A stretch of DNA of 64,000 nucleotides. Origin: Rhodobacteraceae bacterium EL53 (GTDB taxonomy: Bacteria > Pseudomonadota > Alphaproteobacteria > Rhodobacterales > Rhodobacteraceae). This document shows, one piece after another, positions 46,149 to 55,984 of the stretch; positions within the stretch are counted from its first letter, which is position 1; each line of letters begins with the position of its first letter. Made by a program: the position numbers and the translations under genes. Below the pieces are notes generated by a model that worked only from the letters and a program-made list of their open reading frames with translations, was not told where the DNA came from and did not search any database. The stretch is from assembly GCA_900313015.1 (NCBI GenBank), contig OMPR01000006.1, positions 62,001-126,000 of the forward strand, given 5' to 3'.

Positions 46149-47024
46149 TCGAATACTCCGCCTTCTGTACAGAGGAAATATTTGAAAGAATTGGTGACGA
46201 CTGCTTCTTTTGAAGAAATAGAAAACAGGAAACGTCTAGGTCGGCCAGAAGAAATGTTTTATAAGGTGTTAAGGATAATCGGGTGGGTACAATGACCAAA
46301 AAGTAAGCATCAATGACTAAGAGTCAGCAGAGTTATCAAACCTTTTTCTTGAGGAGGCGACCGATTATCTTTCCGATAGTGACCCAGCTACCGGCTAATC
46401 CTTCCAGTGTGTATTCGAAACATTTTTCGAGAGGGATGAGGACGCCGCTCACAAGCTTGGTATCGCACTAATCGATGGCATCTACCCTGGTGACGACGCG
46501 CAAATCGCCGAACTTCGGATAACTGTTGCGGAAGCAAATGCAAGGGCTAAGGCGCACGGATTGCCTTATCGGTTTAAGTATCTTGGTGCGCCCTAGTGCA
46601 ACCTTACGGAGGCTGCACTTTTCTGCGCGCAGGTTAGTAGGCACACGCTCAAGGCTGATTGGCATTCCAAATACGTCACAACGATCAGAGACAGAACAGT
46701 TGGTGCCAGAGAATTGCCTGCCGAAGCTGTCGAAGCACTATCATCTCTCGCGTCGCCACGTCTGCTGCGGCTCTGCGGCCTTTGACCATCACGCAAGCCG
46801 CCATGCTTATCAAAATCAGCACCTATAAAGCTTCCATAAAACCCAACCGTCTCACGCCGATAATAAGGTGTTCTTCCGGGCAGATGGCCCGTGGGCAAAT
46901 TTTGAAAATGCCGAGGCGTACTTTGACACCTAACATGGCAGGATATGCATGTGGCGAAACTTCGAATGAAAAACACGAGGGAATGCTTTGGGCAGCAAAA
47001 ACAGATCAGGAGGAATAACGCCAG
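46149..47024. other. Accessory DNA with one gene fragment
   Basis: About 870 bases. Apart from the fragment at 46399-46596, nothing is recognisable. AGGAGGA at its right end is the ribosome site of the phosphatase gene. Confidence 0.5.
46399..46596 (+). pseudogene. Gene fragment of unknown family
   Basis: After a TAA at 46396-46398 one frame reads ERDEDAAHKLGIALIDGIYP, then GDDAQIAELRITVAEANARA and a stop at 46594. It has coding-like composition but no start codon, so it is probably the 3' end of a lost gene. Confidence 0.4.
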
Positions 47025-47951
47025 GTGTACGATATAATCCCCGACATTCATGGGCAGGCAGAAAAACTGAAACCCGCTCTACGAAACCTTGGGTACTGCG
47101 AAAGGAACGGTGCTTGGCGGCATAGTGACCCGAAACGGCATGCTGTCTTTCTAGGTGATTTCATTGACCGTGGTCCCGGCAATCGGGAGGTCATCCGTAT
47201 CGTTCGGGGAATGATCGATGCCGGCACTGCGTCTGCAGTCATGGGCAACCATGAACTGAACGCGATTCATTTCCATACAAAGGATCAGAACGGGCCTCTT
47301 AGGGATCACTCGCGAAAGAATACCGACCAGCACGAAGCCTTTTTAAAGGAATTCCCACTTGGTTCTGATGCCGCCGGGGAAGCAATCGCTTGGATGCGGA
47401 CACTTCCTCTCTTTCTCGAATTTGGCAGTTTCCGCGCGGTACATGCGTGCTGGAACGAAGCAGGCATCGAAGAACTGAAAGCACTGACCAAGAACGGCGT
47501 CATGACAGAAGATCAGCTGATCAAAGCCGCGGACAAACGGCATGCGCTGTTCGAGCTTGTTGAAACCGCTCTCAAAGGCCCTGAACTTCAGCTGCCCGAC
47601 GGCTTCTTCTTCGTCGACAAAGGGGGGCACCAGAGGCAAGAGATTCGCAGGAAGTGGTGGGACGGAAGAGCGGTTTCATGGCGCGACATTGCAATCTCAG
47701 TGCCAAATCCAGAACAGCTACCAGACCATGAACTGCCTGACGATGTTTTGACCTCCGCCTACCCGAGCGACGCAGCACCAGTATTTTTCGGCCATTACTG
47801 GATGACTGGTAGCCCGCTTCTTCAGGCTGAAAATGCACTTTGCCTGGACTATTCCGCAGGACTCGATGGGCCCCTCGTCACTTATCATGCTCAGCCCGGA
47901 CAAAACTCCATTTCGCTAGAGCACCTTCGGGTGCATTATCTACCTTCTTAA
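47025..47951 (+). CDS. Calcineurin-like metallophosphatase
   Basis: A 308-residue phosphoesterase of the PrpE/symmetrical Ap4A hydrolase style. Metal-binding motifs are present: IIPDIHGQAEKL (DxH), VFLGDFIDRGPGN (GDxxDRG), VMGNHELNAI (GNHE), RAVHACW and, late, VFFGHYW. The start is GTG at 47025 with AGGAGGA about 10 bases ahead. Likely substrates are dinucleoside polyphosphates or phosphoproteins. It stands alone in accessory DNA. Confidence 0.92.
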   Translation: MYDIIPDIHGQAEKLKPALRNLGYCERNGAWRHSDPKRHAVFLGDFIDRGPGNREVIRIVRGMIDAGTASAVMGNHELNAIHFHTKDQNGPLRDHSRKNTDQHEAFLKEFPLGSDAAGEAIAWMRTLPLFLEFGSFRAVHACWNEAGIEELKALTKNGVMTEDQLIKAADKRHALFELVETALKGPELQLPDGFFFVDKGGHQRQEIRRKWWDGRAVSWRDIAISVPNPEQLPDHELPDDVLTSAYPSDAAPVFFGHYWMTGSPLLQAENALCLDYSAGLDGPLVTYHAQPGQNSISLEHLRVHYLPS

Positions 47952-48675
47952 CAAAACAAACCTAAATTGACCGCAACATTGCATCAACTATCTGTTCCAA
48001 GTTCATCGCCCAAATCGACATGTTGTGTCTAACTCCGCGCGAGGAGCGCAGCGGGTGCTGTCAGACTAATTCGAACCAGTTTCAGATTACTACAGAATCC
48101 GTAAACCTATGCTGAACAAAGCTGGCGCTATGCAGACAGAGCCGCATTTCGGTTGAGTTTGAAATTGTCTCGTGAGCAAAGATGGCGTTCCTGATTGAAG
48201 TTGTTGTGGATCAACGAATGAACGGCAGCGAATTTCTGCAAACATCGCATCTGTCGGAAGCGCTGAATCGCACGTTTTCGTGGTCGAAATGGGTGATGTG
48301 AATTTTCCGCTCGATTGTTAAACTGAGATGGACTACGGCTTCTTTGTACTGGGTCGTTTTGCGGGAAGATATCACACTCTCTATGGATAACTTCCTTCTG
48401 AAACATTCCGGAAATAGAGAATCCGCTTCGGGCTCGAAGCTGCCGCTTGATGCACACGACACGGAAGTCGGTTATCGGGAAATGTCCAAGACTTTGCCAA
48501 GGTCGCTATCTGCGCAGAGCCGCCGTCCCCTGCGGATGGCTGCACCCAGCCCAAAGCAGACCTTCATCACTTTTGGCGCGGAAGCACTCAAGCAGTCTTA
48601 GAACAGATTTCCACACCCCCTATTTCAGTCGACGGGCTTTCTGAAAACAAGCAGCGAAACTTGTACCAAAACAGC
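47952..48675. other. Intergenic DNA with a dispersed repeat
   Basis: About 720 bases with no convincing gene. It contains a long copy (48488-48572) of the dispersed intergenic repeat. Confidence 0.55.
48488..48572 (+). repeat. Copy of a dispersed intergenic repeat
   Basis: Has the two conserved blocks of the family: a left block beginning ACTTTGCCAAGGTCGCTAT followed by CTGCGCA, and a right block CAGCCCAAAGCAGACC about 35 bases later. The best-matching partner is 53281-53352. Confidence 0.65.
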
Positions 48676-49596
48676 TTACAGAATTCCTAGCTCAGACAAT
48701 CGCCTTTGCTGCCGGGCTGCAAGAATATCAACCTCTGCGATGGCTGCCGCTGAAAGGCCCGCCCCCGGATTGCGCAGTGTGGCATGTCGAATGATCCCCT
48801 GCTGTGCCAGCGAGTGCTTTCTGATGGCGAGCCCCATGCCCGGCTGCGCTTCGTACCGGATCATGGGCATATAAGCGTCGAAGATATCCCGCGCCCGCAC
48901 GATCTCGTTTGTCTGATACGCATCCAAGACTTGCCGCATCATTTCAGGATACCCAAATCCAGTCATGGCACCGTCCGCGCCGCGCAGCAGCTCTTCCAGA
49001 AGATACATGCCGCCGTTTCCACAGAGGATGGATATTCGCCGCGCGCCCGCGTCAGAGGCTTCCCGCAGTGCTGTGATTTTCTCAAGACCGGGCCAGTCTT
49101 CGTGTTTCAGCATGACGCATGTGGGTAAGTTCTCAACAATCTGCAATATGACTGAAGTCGGGATTTTGACACCCGTCGCCAGCGGAAAATCTTGGAGAAC
49201 AAAGGGGATGTCTCCCAGCGCATTTGCAGTGTTGTGATAATAGGAGAAGATCTCCTCGTTGGTTTGCAACCCCATCGGAGGTGCGACCATCACGCCAGCT
49301 GCGCCTGCATCCATGGATTCAATGCCGAGCGCACGCATCGCAGCAAAACCGGAGGCCGAGACACCGACGATAACGGGCACTTTGCACCGAGAGGTCGTGC
49401 GCTTGATAACTGCCACGGATTCTTCTGCCGACAGTTTTCCCGCTTCGCCCATCATCCCGAGGATAGTGAGCCCGTTCGCACCTTTTTCGACATAGGCATC
49501 TATCATCTGGTCGATGCTGTCGAGGTCCAGTGCGCCATCCGGCATAAAGGGAGTGGCGGCAATTGTAAAAACGCCGCTGGTTGTTTCGTCAAGCAT
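48676..49596 (-). CDS. DapA-family lyase/aldolase
   Basis: A 306-residue class I aldolase-like protein of the dihydrodipicolinate synthase family. The Schiff-base Lys is in CVMLKHEDWPGLEKI and the substrate loop is ILGMMGEAGKLSAEE. The usual Tyr of the YN-P motif is replaced (FVLQDFPLATGV), as in non-DapA branches, so true dihydrodipicolinate synthesis is unlikely. The ATG at 49596 overlaps the racemase gene by 8 bases. Last gene of the hydantoin-type operon; it may split a keto-acid product. Confidence 0.85.
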   Translation of the reverse strand: MLDETTSGVFTIAATPFMPDGALDLDSIDQMIDAYVEKGANGLTILGMMGEAGKLSAEESVAVIKRTTSRCKVPVIVGVSASGFAAMRALGIESMDAGAAGVMVAPPMGLQTNEEIFSYYHNTANALGDIPFVLQDFPLATGVKIPTSVILQIVENLPTCVMLKHEDWPGLEKITALREASDAGARRISILCGNGGMYLLEELLRGADGAMTGFGYPEMMRQVLDAYQTNEIVRARDIFDAYMPMIRYEAQPGMGLAIRKHSLAQQGIIRHATLRNPGAGLSAAAIAEVDILAARQQRRLSELGIL

Positions 49597-50269
49597 GATC
49601 AGTTCTTTGCAGTTTGTGTGAAAGAATAAGTTGGATTTGCCCCAACGCCATGTTTGTCGCAGCCTGGGTCGGCTCGACCACGGGCAGGCCGGTTGCCCGT
49701 TCCAAAGGGGCTCGGTAGCGCGCCATGCCAGCACATCCCATGATCAGGACATTCGCGCCATCGTCATCACGCAACCGCTTTCCGGTGGAGATCATGGCAT
49801 CTAAGCTCTTTTTGGGATCGGCTAAGTCTCCGACCCCCAGACCCAAAGCGCGGTCGCCTGCCAAGCGCTCAAGCACACCCATAGCCCCGAATGATCTTAG
49901 GTGTCTCGGAATGGAGCGCGGCAAAATGGCAATCACGCCGAACCGCTGCCCAAGCGTCAGTGCTGTCATCACGGCGGCTTCTTGTATCCCAATAACGGGC
50001 AAACTTGTCTGATCGCGCAGTGCATGAAGCCCGGGGTCCCCGAAACAGGCAATCACATATCCTGCCGCGTCTTTCTGAGCCGCCGCAAGGTCCAGCATCG
50101 GGGCGATTGTCAGGTCCGCCTGTCGCTGGCTTTCAATACCAGGCGGCCCTTCAGCTAAGGTCAGGCAGCGGATCGGGATGCCAAAGTTGCGCAAAGGGTC
50201 AACCGCCATGTCTATCCCGTCAGTGATCGCTTGAGAGGAGTTCGGGTTGATGACGACAAGAGTTTTCAT
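49589..50269 (-). CDS. Asp/Glu/hydantoin racemase family protein
   Basis: A 226-residue racemase-fold protein with the two catalytic cysteines: GYVIACFGDPGLHALR and VLIMGCAGMARYRAPLE. The start VVINPNSSQAIT and TGLPVVEPTQAA are typical of hydantoin and allantoin racemases. It would invert the stereocentre of the ring substrate for the hydantoinase. Overlaps both neighbours by a few bases, so the operon is tight. Confidence 0.92.
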   Translation of the reverse strand: MKTLVVINPNSSQAITDGIDMAVDPLRNFGIPIRCLTLAEGPPGIESQRQADLTIAPMLDLAAAQKDAAGYVIACFGDPGLHALRDQTSLPVIGIQEAAVMTALTLGQRFGVIAILPRSIPRHLRSFGAMGVLERLAGDRALGLGVGDLADPKKSLDAMISTGKRLRDDDGANVLIMGCAGMARYRAPLERATGLPVVEPTQAATNMALGQIQLILSHKLQRTDHA

Positions 50270-50655
50270 GCACCCTCCCGTGTGGCTGACTGAATTTCGA
50301 TCTGGTAGCCTTCGGGATCATTGAACACAAAGGCGCGGATGCCAATTTCGTCGTTGATGAACAGCTTTGACAGTTTCTGGACTTGGGCCGCTGTCGCATA
50401 GTCATACCACCCATCCACATCTGGTACGCGGATACACAATTGCACCGGCTTAGTCGGGGCCCATTTGTTCATACCTTTGCTTTCGTCGACCAGACCGACA
50501 TGTGCGCCGGGACATATCCGATAGATTTTACACCAGCCCTGATCGATGGCCAGCGAGAGGCCCAGAATATCTTCGTAAAACCGCATCGCTGTGGGCAAAT
50601 CGCGGTAGTAGAAGAAAGTGATAGCCAATTGATTGGCAATGTCCGGTCTCTTCAT
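50266..50655 (-). CDS. VOC (glyoxalase-like) family protein
   Basis: A 129-residue single VOC module pair: ITFFYYRDLPTAMRFYEDIL at the start and AFVFNDPEGYQIEIQSATR at the end. Metal-dependent lyase, dioxygenase or epimerase relatives exist; the reaction here is unknown. Overlaps both the racemase and the hydantoinase genes by 4 bases. Confidence 0.88.
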   Translation of the reverse strand: MKRPDIANQLAITFFYYRDLPTAMRFYEDILGLSLAIDQGWCKIYRICPGAHVGLVDESKGMNKWAPTKPVQLCIRVPDVDGWYDYATAAQVQKLSKLFINDEIGIRAFVFNDPEGYQIEIQSATREGA

Positions 50656-52082
50656 CCCTCCACCGCTTGCTGAAACGAATTAGTTGGTCTGGTGGCCAGT
50701 TGTGGGCGGTTGATCCACTTTCCTGTGCCGGGTGTGCCGAAGAAGGTTCTGTCTTTCATCAGGGTCGTTCCGCGCAAAATGACATGGTCAGGCCAGCCGG
50801 TCACGCTGGTGCCCTCCCATGGATTGTAGCCTACGTTGTCATGCAGATCGTCTGCGCCATAGGTCACTGTCTTTTCCGGATCCCAGATCACGATATCTGC
50901 GTCCATCCCTTCGGCAATGCCAAACTTGCGGTCCAGACCGTAAAGCCGCGCAGGAGCGTGGGAGGTCAATTCGGCAAAGGCCTCAGGCCCGCCGCGTCCA
51001 TTGGTGACCATTTCGTTGAACATCAACGGCAGTCTTGTTTCCAATCCCGGCAACCCATTGGCAATCTGGTGAAACCCCGCCGCGGGTCCAGCTGCCAGCT
51101 TGCCCGTCTCGTCAAAGCGGTATGGTGCATGATCCGATGACACCAGGCTGAGCGTTCTTTCCCGCAAGGCCTGCCAAAGTGCGCCTTGATCTGCAGGCTC
51201 GCGCTGTGGCGGAGAACACATCCACTTGGCGCCTTCAAACCCGGGCTTATCGAGCACGTCTTGCGTCATCAACAGATAATGCGGGCAGGTCTCAGCCCAG
51301 ACAGGTGCGCCTCGCTTTTGAGCCGCGCGAACAGCCGCAGCCCCTTCGCGGGTCGAAATATGGAATAGCATCACTGGCTGATCCAAGTATTCAGCAAAGC
51401 GGCACATCCGCTCGACCGCTTCGATCTCGGCCATTCTGGGTCTTGATGTTGCGTGATCTTTTGGCGCCGTGCGGCCGGCCTTGATCAACCGCTCTTTTGC
51501 CTGTGTGATGATCGCGTCGTTTTCTGCGTGCACGCACATCAGTGCGCCGGCCTCGCGCGCATGCTGAAACACCTTCAACAGGTCCGCATCGTCCAATTGG
51601 ATATTGTAGGTGGTAAACACTTTCAAAGACCGATGACCCGACGCAATCAGGGCCTCTAATTCGCGTTCGAAGTTGGGAACGGAAATATCCGTGAGCGTGA
51701 TATGAAAAGCGTAGTCGATCATCGCCCCCCGCGCCGCCCGAGCCGAATAGTCTGAGACAGTGTCAGCCAATGACTGCCCACTGCTCTGGGCGGCGAAGGA
51801 GATGACACTGGTGGTGCCGCCAATCGCGGCGGATTTTGTTGCGGTTTCAAACGTGTCGGCGTTCCATTGGCCCATGCCGGACCTCTGTTCAATATGGGCA
51901 TGAGGATCGATGCCGCCTGGCATCACAAGCTTACCCTTGGCAGATATGTGAGTCTTTGCTTGCGAAACAGGCTGCCCTATCGAAACAATACGCTCCCCGG
52001 CAACGGCAAGGTCGCCCTCTACGATCCCGCTAGGCGTCACCACCTGACCGTCGTGGACAACAAGGTCTACGCCTTGGGACAT
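50652..52082 (-). CDS. Dihydropyrimidinase/hydantoinase
   Basis: A 476-residue cyclic amidohydrolase. The metal site is visible: GGIDPHAHIEQ (HxH), the carboxylated Lys in HRSLKVFTTYN, MCVHAEND and VMLFHIST (two His), and SLVSSDHAPY (Asp). It opens hydantoin or dihydropyrimidine rings to N-carbamoyl amino acids. The ATG at 52082 removes 53 residues of non-family leader. First gene of the operon hydantoinase, VOC, racemase, DapA-like. No N-carbamoylase follows, so the final step may be elsewhere. Confidence 0.93.
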   Translation of the reverse strand: MSQGVDLVVHDGQVVTPSGIVEGDLAVAGERIVSIGQPVSQAKTHISAKGKLVMPGGIDPHAHIEQRSGMGQWNADTFETATKSAAIGGTTSVISFAAQSSGQSLADTVSDYSARAARGAMIDYAFHITLTDISVPNFERELEALIASGHRSLKVFTTYNIQLDDADLLKVFQHAREAGALMCVHAENDAIITQAKERLIKAGRTAPKDHATSRPRMAEIEAVERMCRFAEYLDQPVMLFHISTREGAAAVRAAQKRGAPVWAETCPHYLLMTQDVLDKPGFEGAKWMCSPPQREPADQGALWQALRERTLSLVSSDHAPYRFDETGKLAAGPAAGFHQIANGLPGLETRLPLMFNEMVTNGRGGPEAFAELTSHAPARLYGLDRKFGIAEGMDADIVIWDPEKTVTYGADDLHDNVGYNPWEGTSVTGWPDHVILRGTTLMKDRTFFGTPGTGKWINRPQLATRPTNSFQQAVEG

Positions 52083-52436
52083 CAACTTTCGCCTTTCGCT
52101 TATGGAACTCAAGCATGCCCCAAATAGGTTTTCGATGCCAACAACAGATCTCAAACTAGGAACCAAACGCCCTTCTGATTCTGCTGCCTGAAGAAAGCTA
52201 GGCTGTGGGGGCGGTTTGTGAGGGTTAATCTTTTGCTGCAAAAGCTAGGGTTTAGGATTGATTGCTGTAGGGGCTGCGAAAGTCTGCAATCTGCCCGACC
52301 CTGCGTGCACTCATGTCTGCTTTGGGCTGTTAGCTGAACTTTGCAAAGTCCACTTTCTGCGCATTGCTGCCGCTCGATCCGTCCGGCCAGCGTGCGACGG
52401 TTGACGGGAACATACTCGAGAAGCAGACAATGTCTT
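52083..52436. promoter_or_regulatory. Region between the second VOC gene and the hydantoinase operon
   Basis: About 350 bases with a copy of the dispersed repeat (52337-52372) and no gene. The operon promoter is probably in the part nearest 52082; I could not mark it with confidence. Confidence 0.45.
52337..52372 (+). repeat. Copy of a dispersed intergenic repeat
   Basis: Begins ACTTTGCAAAGTCCACTTT and continues CTGCGCATTG, matching the left block of the family seen at 48.5, 53.3 and 60.6 kb. Confidence 0.6.
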
Positions 52437-53036
52437 CTAATAGGCTTGCCGTGGCGATCTATCTTCGGACAAGGAACTCTGCCGCCGCTTAACCAGAAGT
52501 TCGATTGCATCCGTAAGATGCTCCCGGTCTATGTGGTGATCGCCGCTGGCAACGCGGATCTTGTGCGCTTCGATCATTACGTCGGCATGTCGGCAGCCCT
52601 CAGGGGGTTCAAACCGATAACTCGCAAGCTCTAACCGAAGGCCCAGCGGGTCTCGAAAGTAAATAGAGTCCATGAATCCGCGGTCTACTGGGCCGGAATG
52701 CTTGACGCTTCGTTCATCGAGTCGCGCAGCTGCCTGCCAAAAGGTGGCCTGGCTCACGTTTAGCGCGAGATGATGGAGCGATCCCGTGGCCTCGGGGACA
52801 AGCGAGGCATCTGGCTTGCGCTCTTCGTTGGTGAAGATCGTGATGAGACGACCATCGCCAGGATCAAAGTACAGATGGCCCTCGTTTGGATTGTCTAGGT
52901 TCGGCTGGTCGAAGATGAACGGCATCCCCAGCACACCTTCCCAGAAATCGATCGAGGTCTGACGATCTGCGCCAACGATCGTGATGTGGTGTACTCCCTG
53001 GGTTTGTATTTTTTTGATTTCTTTTGTCTGTGCCAT
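52437..53036 (-). CDS. VOC family ring-cleavage-dioxygenase-like protein
   Basis: A 199-residue protein with two VOC modules: VHHITIVGADRQTSIDFWEG and SLHHLALNVSQATFWQAAAR, and the metal-ligand region FMDSIYFRDPLGLRLELASY. Similar proteins act as extradiol dioxygenases or lactoylglutathione lyases. The ATG at 53036 has GGGGGGAAG ahead. Same direction as the hydantoinase operon but 350 bases upstream, so probably a separate transcript with a related role. Confidence 0.88.
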   Translation of the reverse strand: MAQTKEIKKIQTQGVHHITIVGADRQTSIDFWEGVLGMPFIFDQPNLDNPNEGHLYFDPGDGRLITIFTNEERKPDASLVPEATGSLHHLALNVSQATFWQAAARLDERSVKHSGPVDRGFMDSIYFRDPLGLRLELASYRFEPPEGCRHADVMIEAHKIRVASGDHHIDREHLTDAIELLVKRRQSSLSEDRSPRQAY

Positions 53037-53873
53037 AGGCTTCCCCCCGTAACCATCAGTGCAGCTCGGAGCCAATTTCGTCAACATGTTCAGAAGAACT
53101 GAGCGTTTCTCTAGCGATTTACAAAAGCACAGAACTATCAATAATTCCGCCTTTAGGATGGCGATGTCGCCAGCAGAGTAGGTCCCTCGAGGATCGGATT
53201 ACTTCGCAGCGCATGAACGCCAGTTTCGGGAAAGCGCGGCACAGCATCGTTACGTGCAGCGAAGGACCGGGCCGGTGCAGGACTTTGCAAAGATCACTAA
53301 CTGCGCAAAGCGGCCAACCCCTATGAATGCTTCTGCCAGCCCAAAGCGGACATAGTGATCTGGCTAGAAGGTTGAAAAGCTGACCTTCGCTGCGGGCGAC
53401 GTAAAGATCAACTAAGCGGGACAAAAGTAGCCTGATTCTGATGCAGGAAACTTCGCGGCCGCGTGTCCACCAAATCGCACAAAAAGTTGTGGGACCGCAG
53501 CGAAATTTCCCAAAAGCGGTCATTCAACGCGGTCGAATTGCCCCAAATCCAAACCGGTCGTCCGCTTCGGGTGTCTCAGTTGCGGGACAAACGTATCTCA
53601 ACAACCTGATTGTTTTAAGTACAAATAGCCCCACTCTGGACTAGTTGCCTAGGAAATTAGCTACTTTGCTTCGCTTGCTCGAGCATCAGCGTGCTCAGCA
53701 CTTTGCACAGCTCTTAACCACTTCTGCGCAGCGATTGAGTTTTGTCGGTTTTTGTCGGCAGCTAAAGCAAGAGTGTCCGATTAGTTCCGCCGATTTTGAT
53801 CTAATTGGGCTGCAGGTGCGTAACTTCAACATTCAACACCCTGTTGGCAAACTTTTTACTCTGGAGACAACAC
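53037..53873. other. Long intergenic region with dispersed repeats
   Basis: About 840 bases between divergent genes. It contains a clear repeat copy (53281-53352) and further weaker resemblances near 53,500 and 53,690. No gene seen. CTGGAGACAA before 53874 is the ribosome site of the fasciclin gene. Confidence 0.55.
53281..53352 (+). repeat. Copy of a dispersed intergenic repeat
   Basis: Left block ACTTTGCAAAGATCACTAA then CTGCGCAAAG, right block CAGCCCAAAGCGGACAT after about 30 bases. It shares both blocks and their spacing with 48488-48572. Confidence 0.65.
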
Positions 53874-54359
53874 ATGTTCCGTCGCACTTTTCTTGCACTC
53901 ACTTCTGCTGCCGCTCTATCTATCGCTTCATTTGCCTTTGCAGATGGACATTCCAAAGACATCGTTGACACTGCGATTGACGCAGGGTCGGTCACAACAC
54001 TGGTCGCCGCAGTGCAGGCTGCCGGCCTCGTGGACACGCTGAAAGGCGAAGGGCCATTCACAGTTTTCGCACCAACAGATGCTGCGTTTGCGGCATTGCC
54101 TGAAGGCACCGTTGAAACGCTGCTGAAACCCGAAAACAAAGACCAGCTTGTTTCCATTCTGACTTATCACGTTATCGCCGGAAAAGTGATGAGCGGCGAA
54201 CTTTCCAACAACTTGATGGCCACAACCGTTCAGGGTGGCGACGTGAAAATCATGACCGAAGGTGGTGTCACCGTAAATGGAGCTACCGTCACCGCCGCCG
54301 ATATCGAAGCCTCTAATGGTGTCATCCACGTTATCGATGCAGTGATCTTGCCAAAGTGA
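53874..54359 (+). CDS. Secreted fasciclin (FAS1) domain protein
   Basis: A 161-residue exported protein. A signal peptide ([18 protein letters not shown]) is followed by one complete FAS1 domain: [20 protein letters not shown] (H1 region), [15 protein letters not shown] (YH motif) and [13 protein letters not shown] (H2). FAS1 proteins mediate adhesion or bind small ligands in the periplasm. The ATG at 53874 begins the signal peptide. It is a single-gene unit. Confidence 0.95.
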   Translation: MFRRTFLALTSAAALSIASFAFADGHSKDIVDTAIDAGSVTTLVAAVQAAGLVDTLKGEGPFTVFAPTDAAFAALPEGTVETLLKPENKDQLVSILTYHVIAGKVMSGELSNNLMATTVQGGDVKIMTEGGVTVNGATVTAADIEASNGVIHVIDAVILPK

Positions 54360-54418
54360 TGACGATCTCTTCGCAGATATCATTTTCAACAAACGTTTGA
54401 GTCAGAAGCGTCTAAATA

Positions 54419-54442
54419 CCTCTCCCGCTTAAGTGGGAGGGG
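54419..54442 (+). terminator. Possible hairpin after the fasciclin gene
   Basis: CCTCTCCCGC, TTAA, then GTGGGAGGGG can form a 10-pair stem with two G-T pairs. No T-run follows, so factor-independent termination is uncertain. Confidence 0.35.
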
Positions 54443-54454
54443 CGACCGACCTAA

Positions 54455-55645
54455 ATGACTGCGTTCATTCTCGATTGGGAGAAGATTAGCAGCGAACTTA
54501 TTAAGCAAATTCAACGCGCCCATCGGAAAATCATGCTCAGCCTTGATTACCCTACAAGGGATGAGCCAACAAATGCGGGACTGGAGTTGATGTCGGATAT
54601 ACAGAAAAATCAGATCATTGCCGACAACAGAACGGACGACCCCATCGATGCCGTCATTACCTGGGTAGACGGGAGCTCTGAAAACCACAGCCGCAAGCTA
54701 CATCGGTACTTGGCGCACGCAAATCGCCCCCTTCATGAAAACGCGACCAATCCGCATCGGTGGGCATGCAACGATGAAATCCTGTACTGCCTTAAATCAC
54801 TGGAGAATAACGCGCCGTGGGTGCGGAGAATCTGGATTGTTGTCGACGATGAGACGCCAAATCTGCAACCGCTTTCGGACAATCTGCGGGCAAAAATACG
54901 CTTTGTGTTTCATCATGAGATCTTTGATGGATTCACCGCGGCGCTACCGACATTCAACTCGCTTGCAATCGAAAGCATGCTCTGGAGGATAAATGGGCTC
55001 AGCGAGCGCTTCATGTATTTCAACGACGACGTATTCCTGACCGCGCCCCTGCAACCGTCTGACGTATTCAGAGGATACTCTGCTGTATTGCGAGGAGAAT
55101 GGGTGCATTATGGCGACGCCCTGCGCAGCCCGAAAGTACGAAGTGACCCGTCCAAATTCAATCATTACATGCAGATGAACGCTGCGCGCATGATGGGGTT
55201 TGACGAAACCCGACTGTTCTCATCCGCGCATGTGGTGCATCCACTCAGGCGTTCGGTCATGTCACGGTTGTTCGATCAGCATAGGGATGCCTTCATAAAC
55301 AATGTGGCACATCGGTTTCGTGATCTTAGCCAGTTCCTGCCTCAAGGCCTACACAATCACGCATGCATAACCGCGGATGAAGCTGTTATTGAGACAATCG
55401 ACGATCACCTCCATATCGTGAGTGGCCAGGGGCTCGGTCGTTGCCCATCCGAAACGCTATCACTTCTGTACAAAGCAGCCAGTCCCGGGATCAAGTTTTT
55501 GTGTGTCAACGATTTGCCCCAACTAGAAGAAGTCGTTCCAGAAGCACGTGAATGGATTAGTTTGGCAGTTGGCGGCTTTTCTGGGCCAAAACCGATCAAT
55601 CGAAGCTCCGGAAAGAACCTAGTTGGCAACATAGGCACGCAGTAA
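54455..55645 (+). CDS. Stealth family capsular-polysaccharide phosphotransferase-like protein
   Basis: A 396-residue protein of the Stealth family, enzymes that transfer hexose-1-phosphate to sugar chains of capsules. The conserved regions are in order: DPIDAVITWVDGSSENH (CR1), NDEILYCLKSLENNAPWVRR with WIVVDDETP (CR2), FNSLAIESMLWRINGLSERF and FMYFNDDVFLTAPL, then a region with DALRSPKVRS. It is a lone gene without other capsule genes, so it may modify a surface glycan built elsewhere. ATG at 54455 without a strong ribosome site. Confidence 0.92.
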   Translation: MTAFILDWEKISSELIKQIQRAHRKIMLSLDYPTRDEPTNAGLELMSDIQKNQIIADNRTDDPIDAVITWVDGSSENHSRKLHRYLAHANRPLHENATNPHRWACNDEILYCLKSLENNAPWVRRIWIVVDDETPNLQPLSDNLRAKIRFVFHHEIFDGFTAALPTFNSLAIESMLWRINGLSERFMYFNDDVFLTAPLQPSDVFRGYSAVLRGEWVHYGDALRSPKVRSDPSKFNHYMQMNAARMMGFDETRLFSSAHVVHPLRRSVMSRLFDQHRDAFINNVAHRFRDLSQFLPQGLHNHACITADEAVIETIDDHLHIVSGQGLGRCPSETLSLLYKAASPGIKFLCVNDLPQLEEVVPEAREWISLAVGGFSGPKPINRSSGKNLVGNIGTQ

Positions 55646-55984
55646 GCTGTAAGTTGAACACAGCTCCTTTAAGAGCAGAAATGCAAATCAGACCAATCAT
55701 GGGAGTCTGTGCTTCCCTGAATTCGATCCGGCCCTTGCAATACGCGACTTTCGGCACCGCAGAAGCAAGCCTGCGCACCTGCAAGCGTTCAGGAATGGTT
55801 GAGGCAAGAAAAAGAACCATTTTCAGTTTTTGCCCGCCACCCGGCCAATCCTACTGCAATACGAGTACTCCTCGATCCGCAGTAACAGTGACTCTTCACT
55901 ACGACACCAATAATGGACCTCATGATTTGATCCAATACTCAACATGGTGCGTAATACTCATTATTCTTTGAGGAGTTACACACC
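55646..55984. promoter_or_regulatory. Upstream region of folE2
   Basis: About 340 bases without a gene. In many proteobacteria folE2 is controlled by the zinc regulator Zur; an AT-rich stretch with GTAATACTCATTATTC at about 55,951-55,966 is placed where such an operator could be, but it is not a convincing palindrome. Confidence 0.3.
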
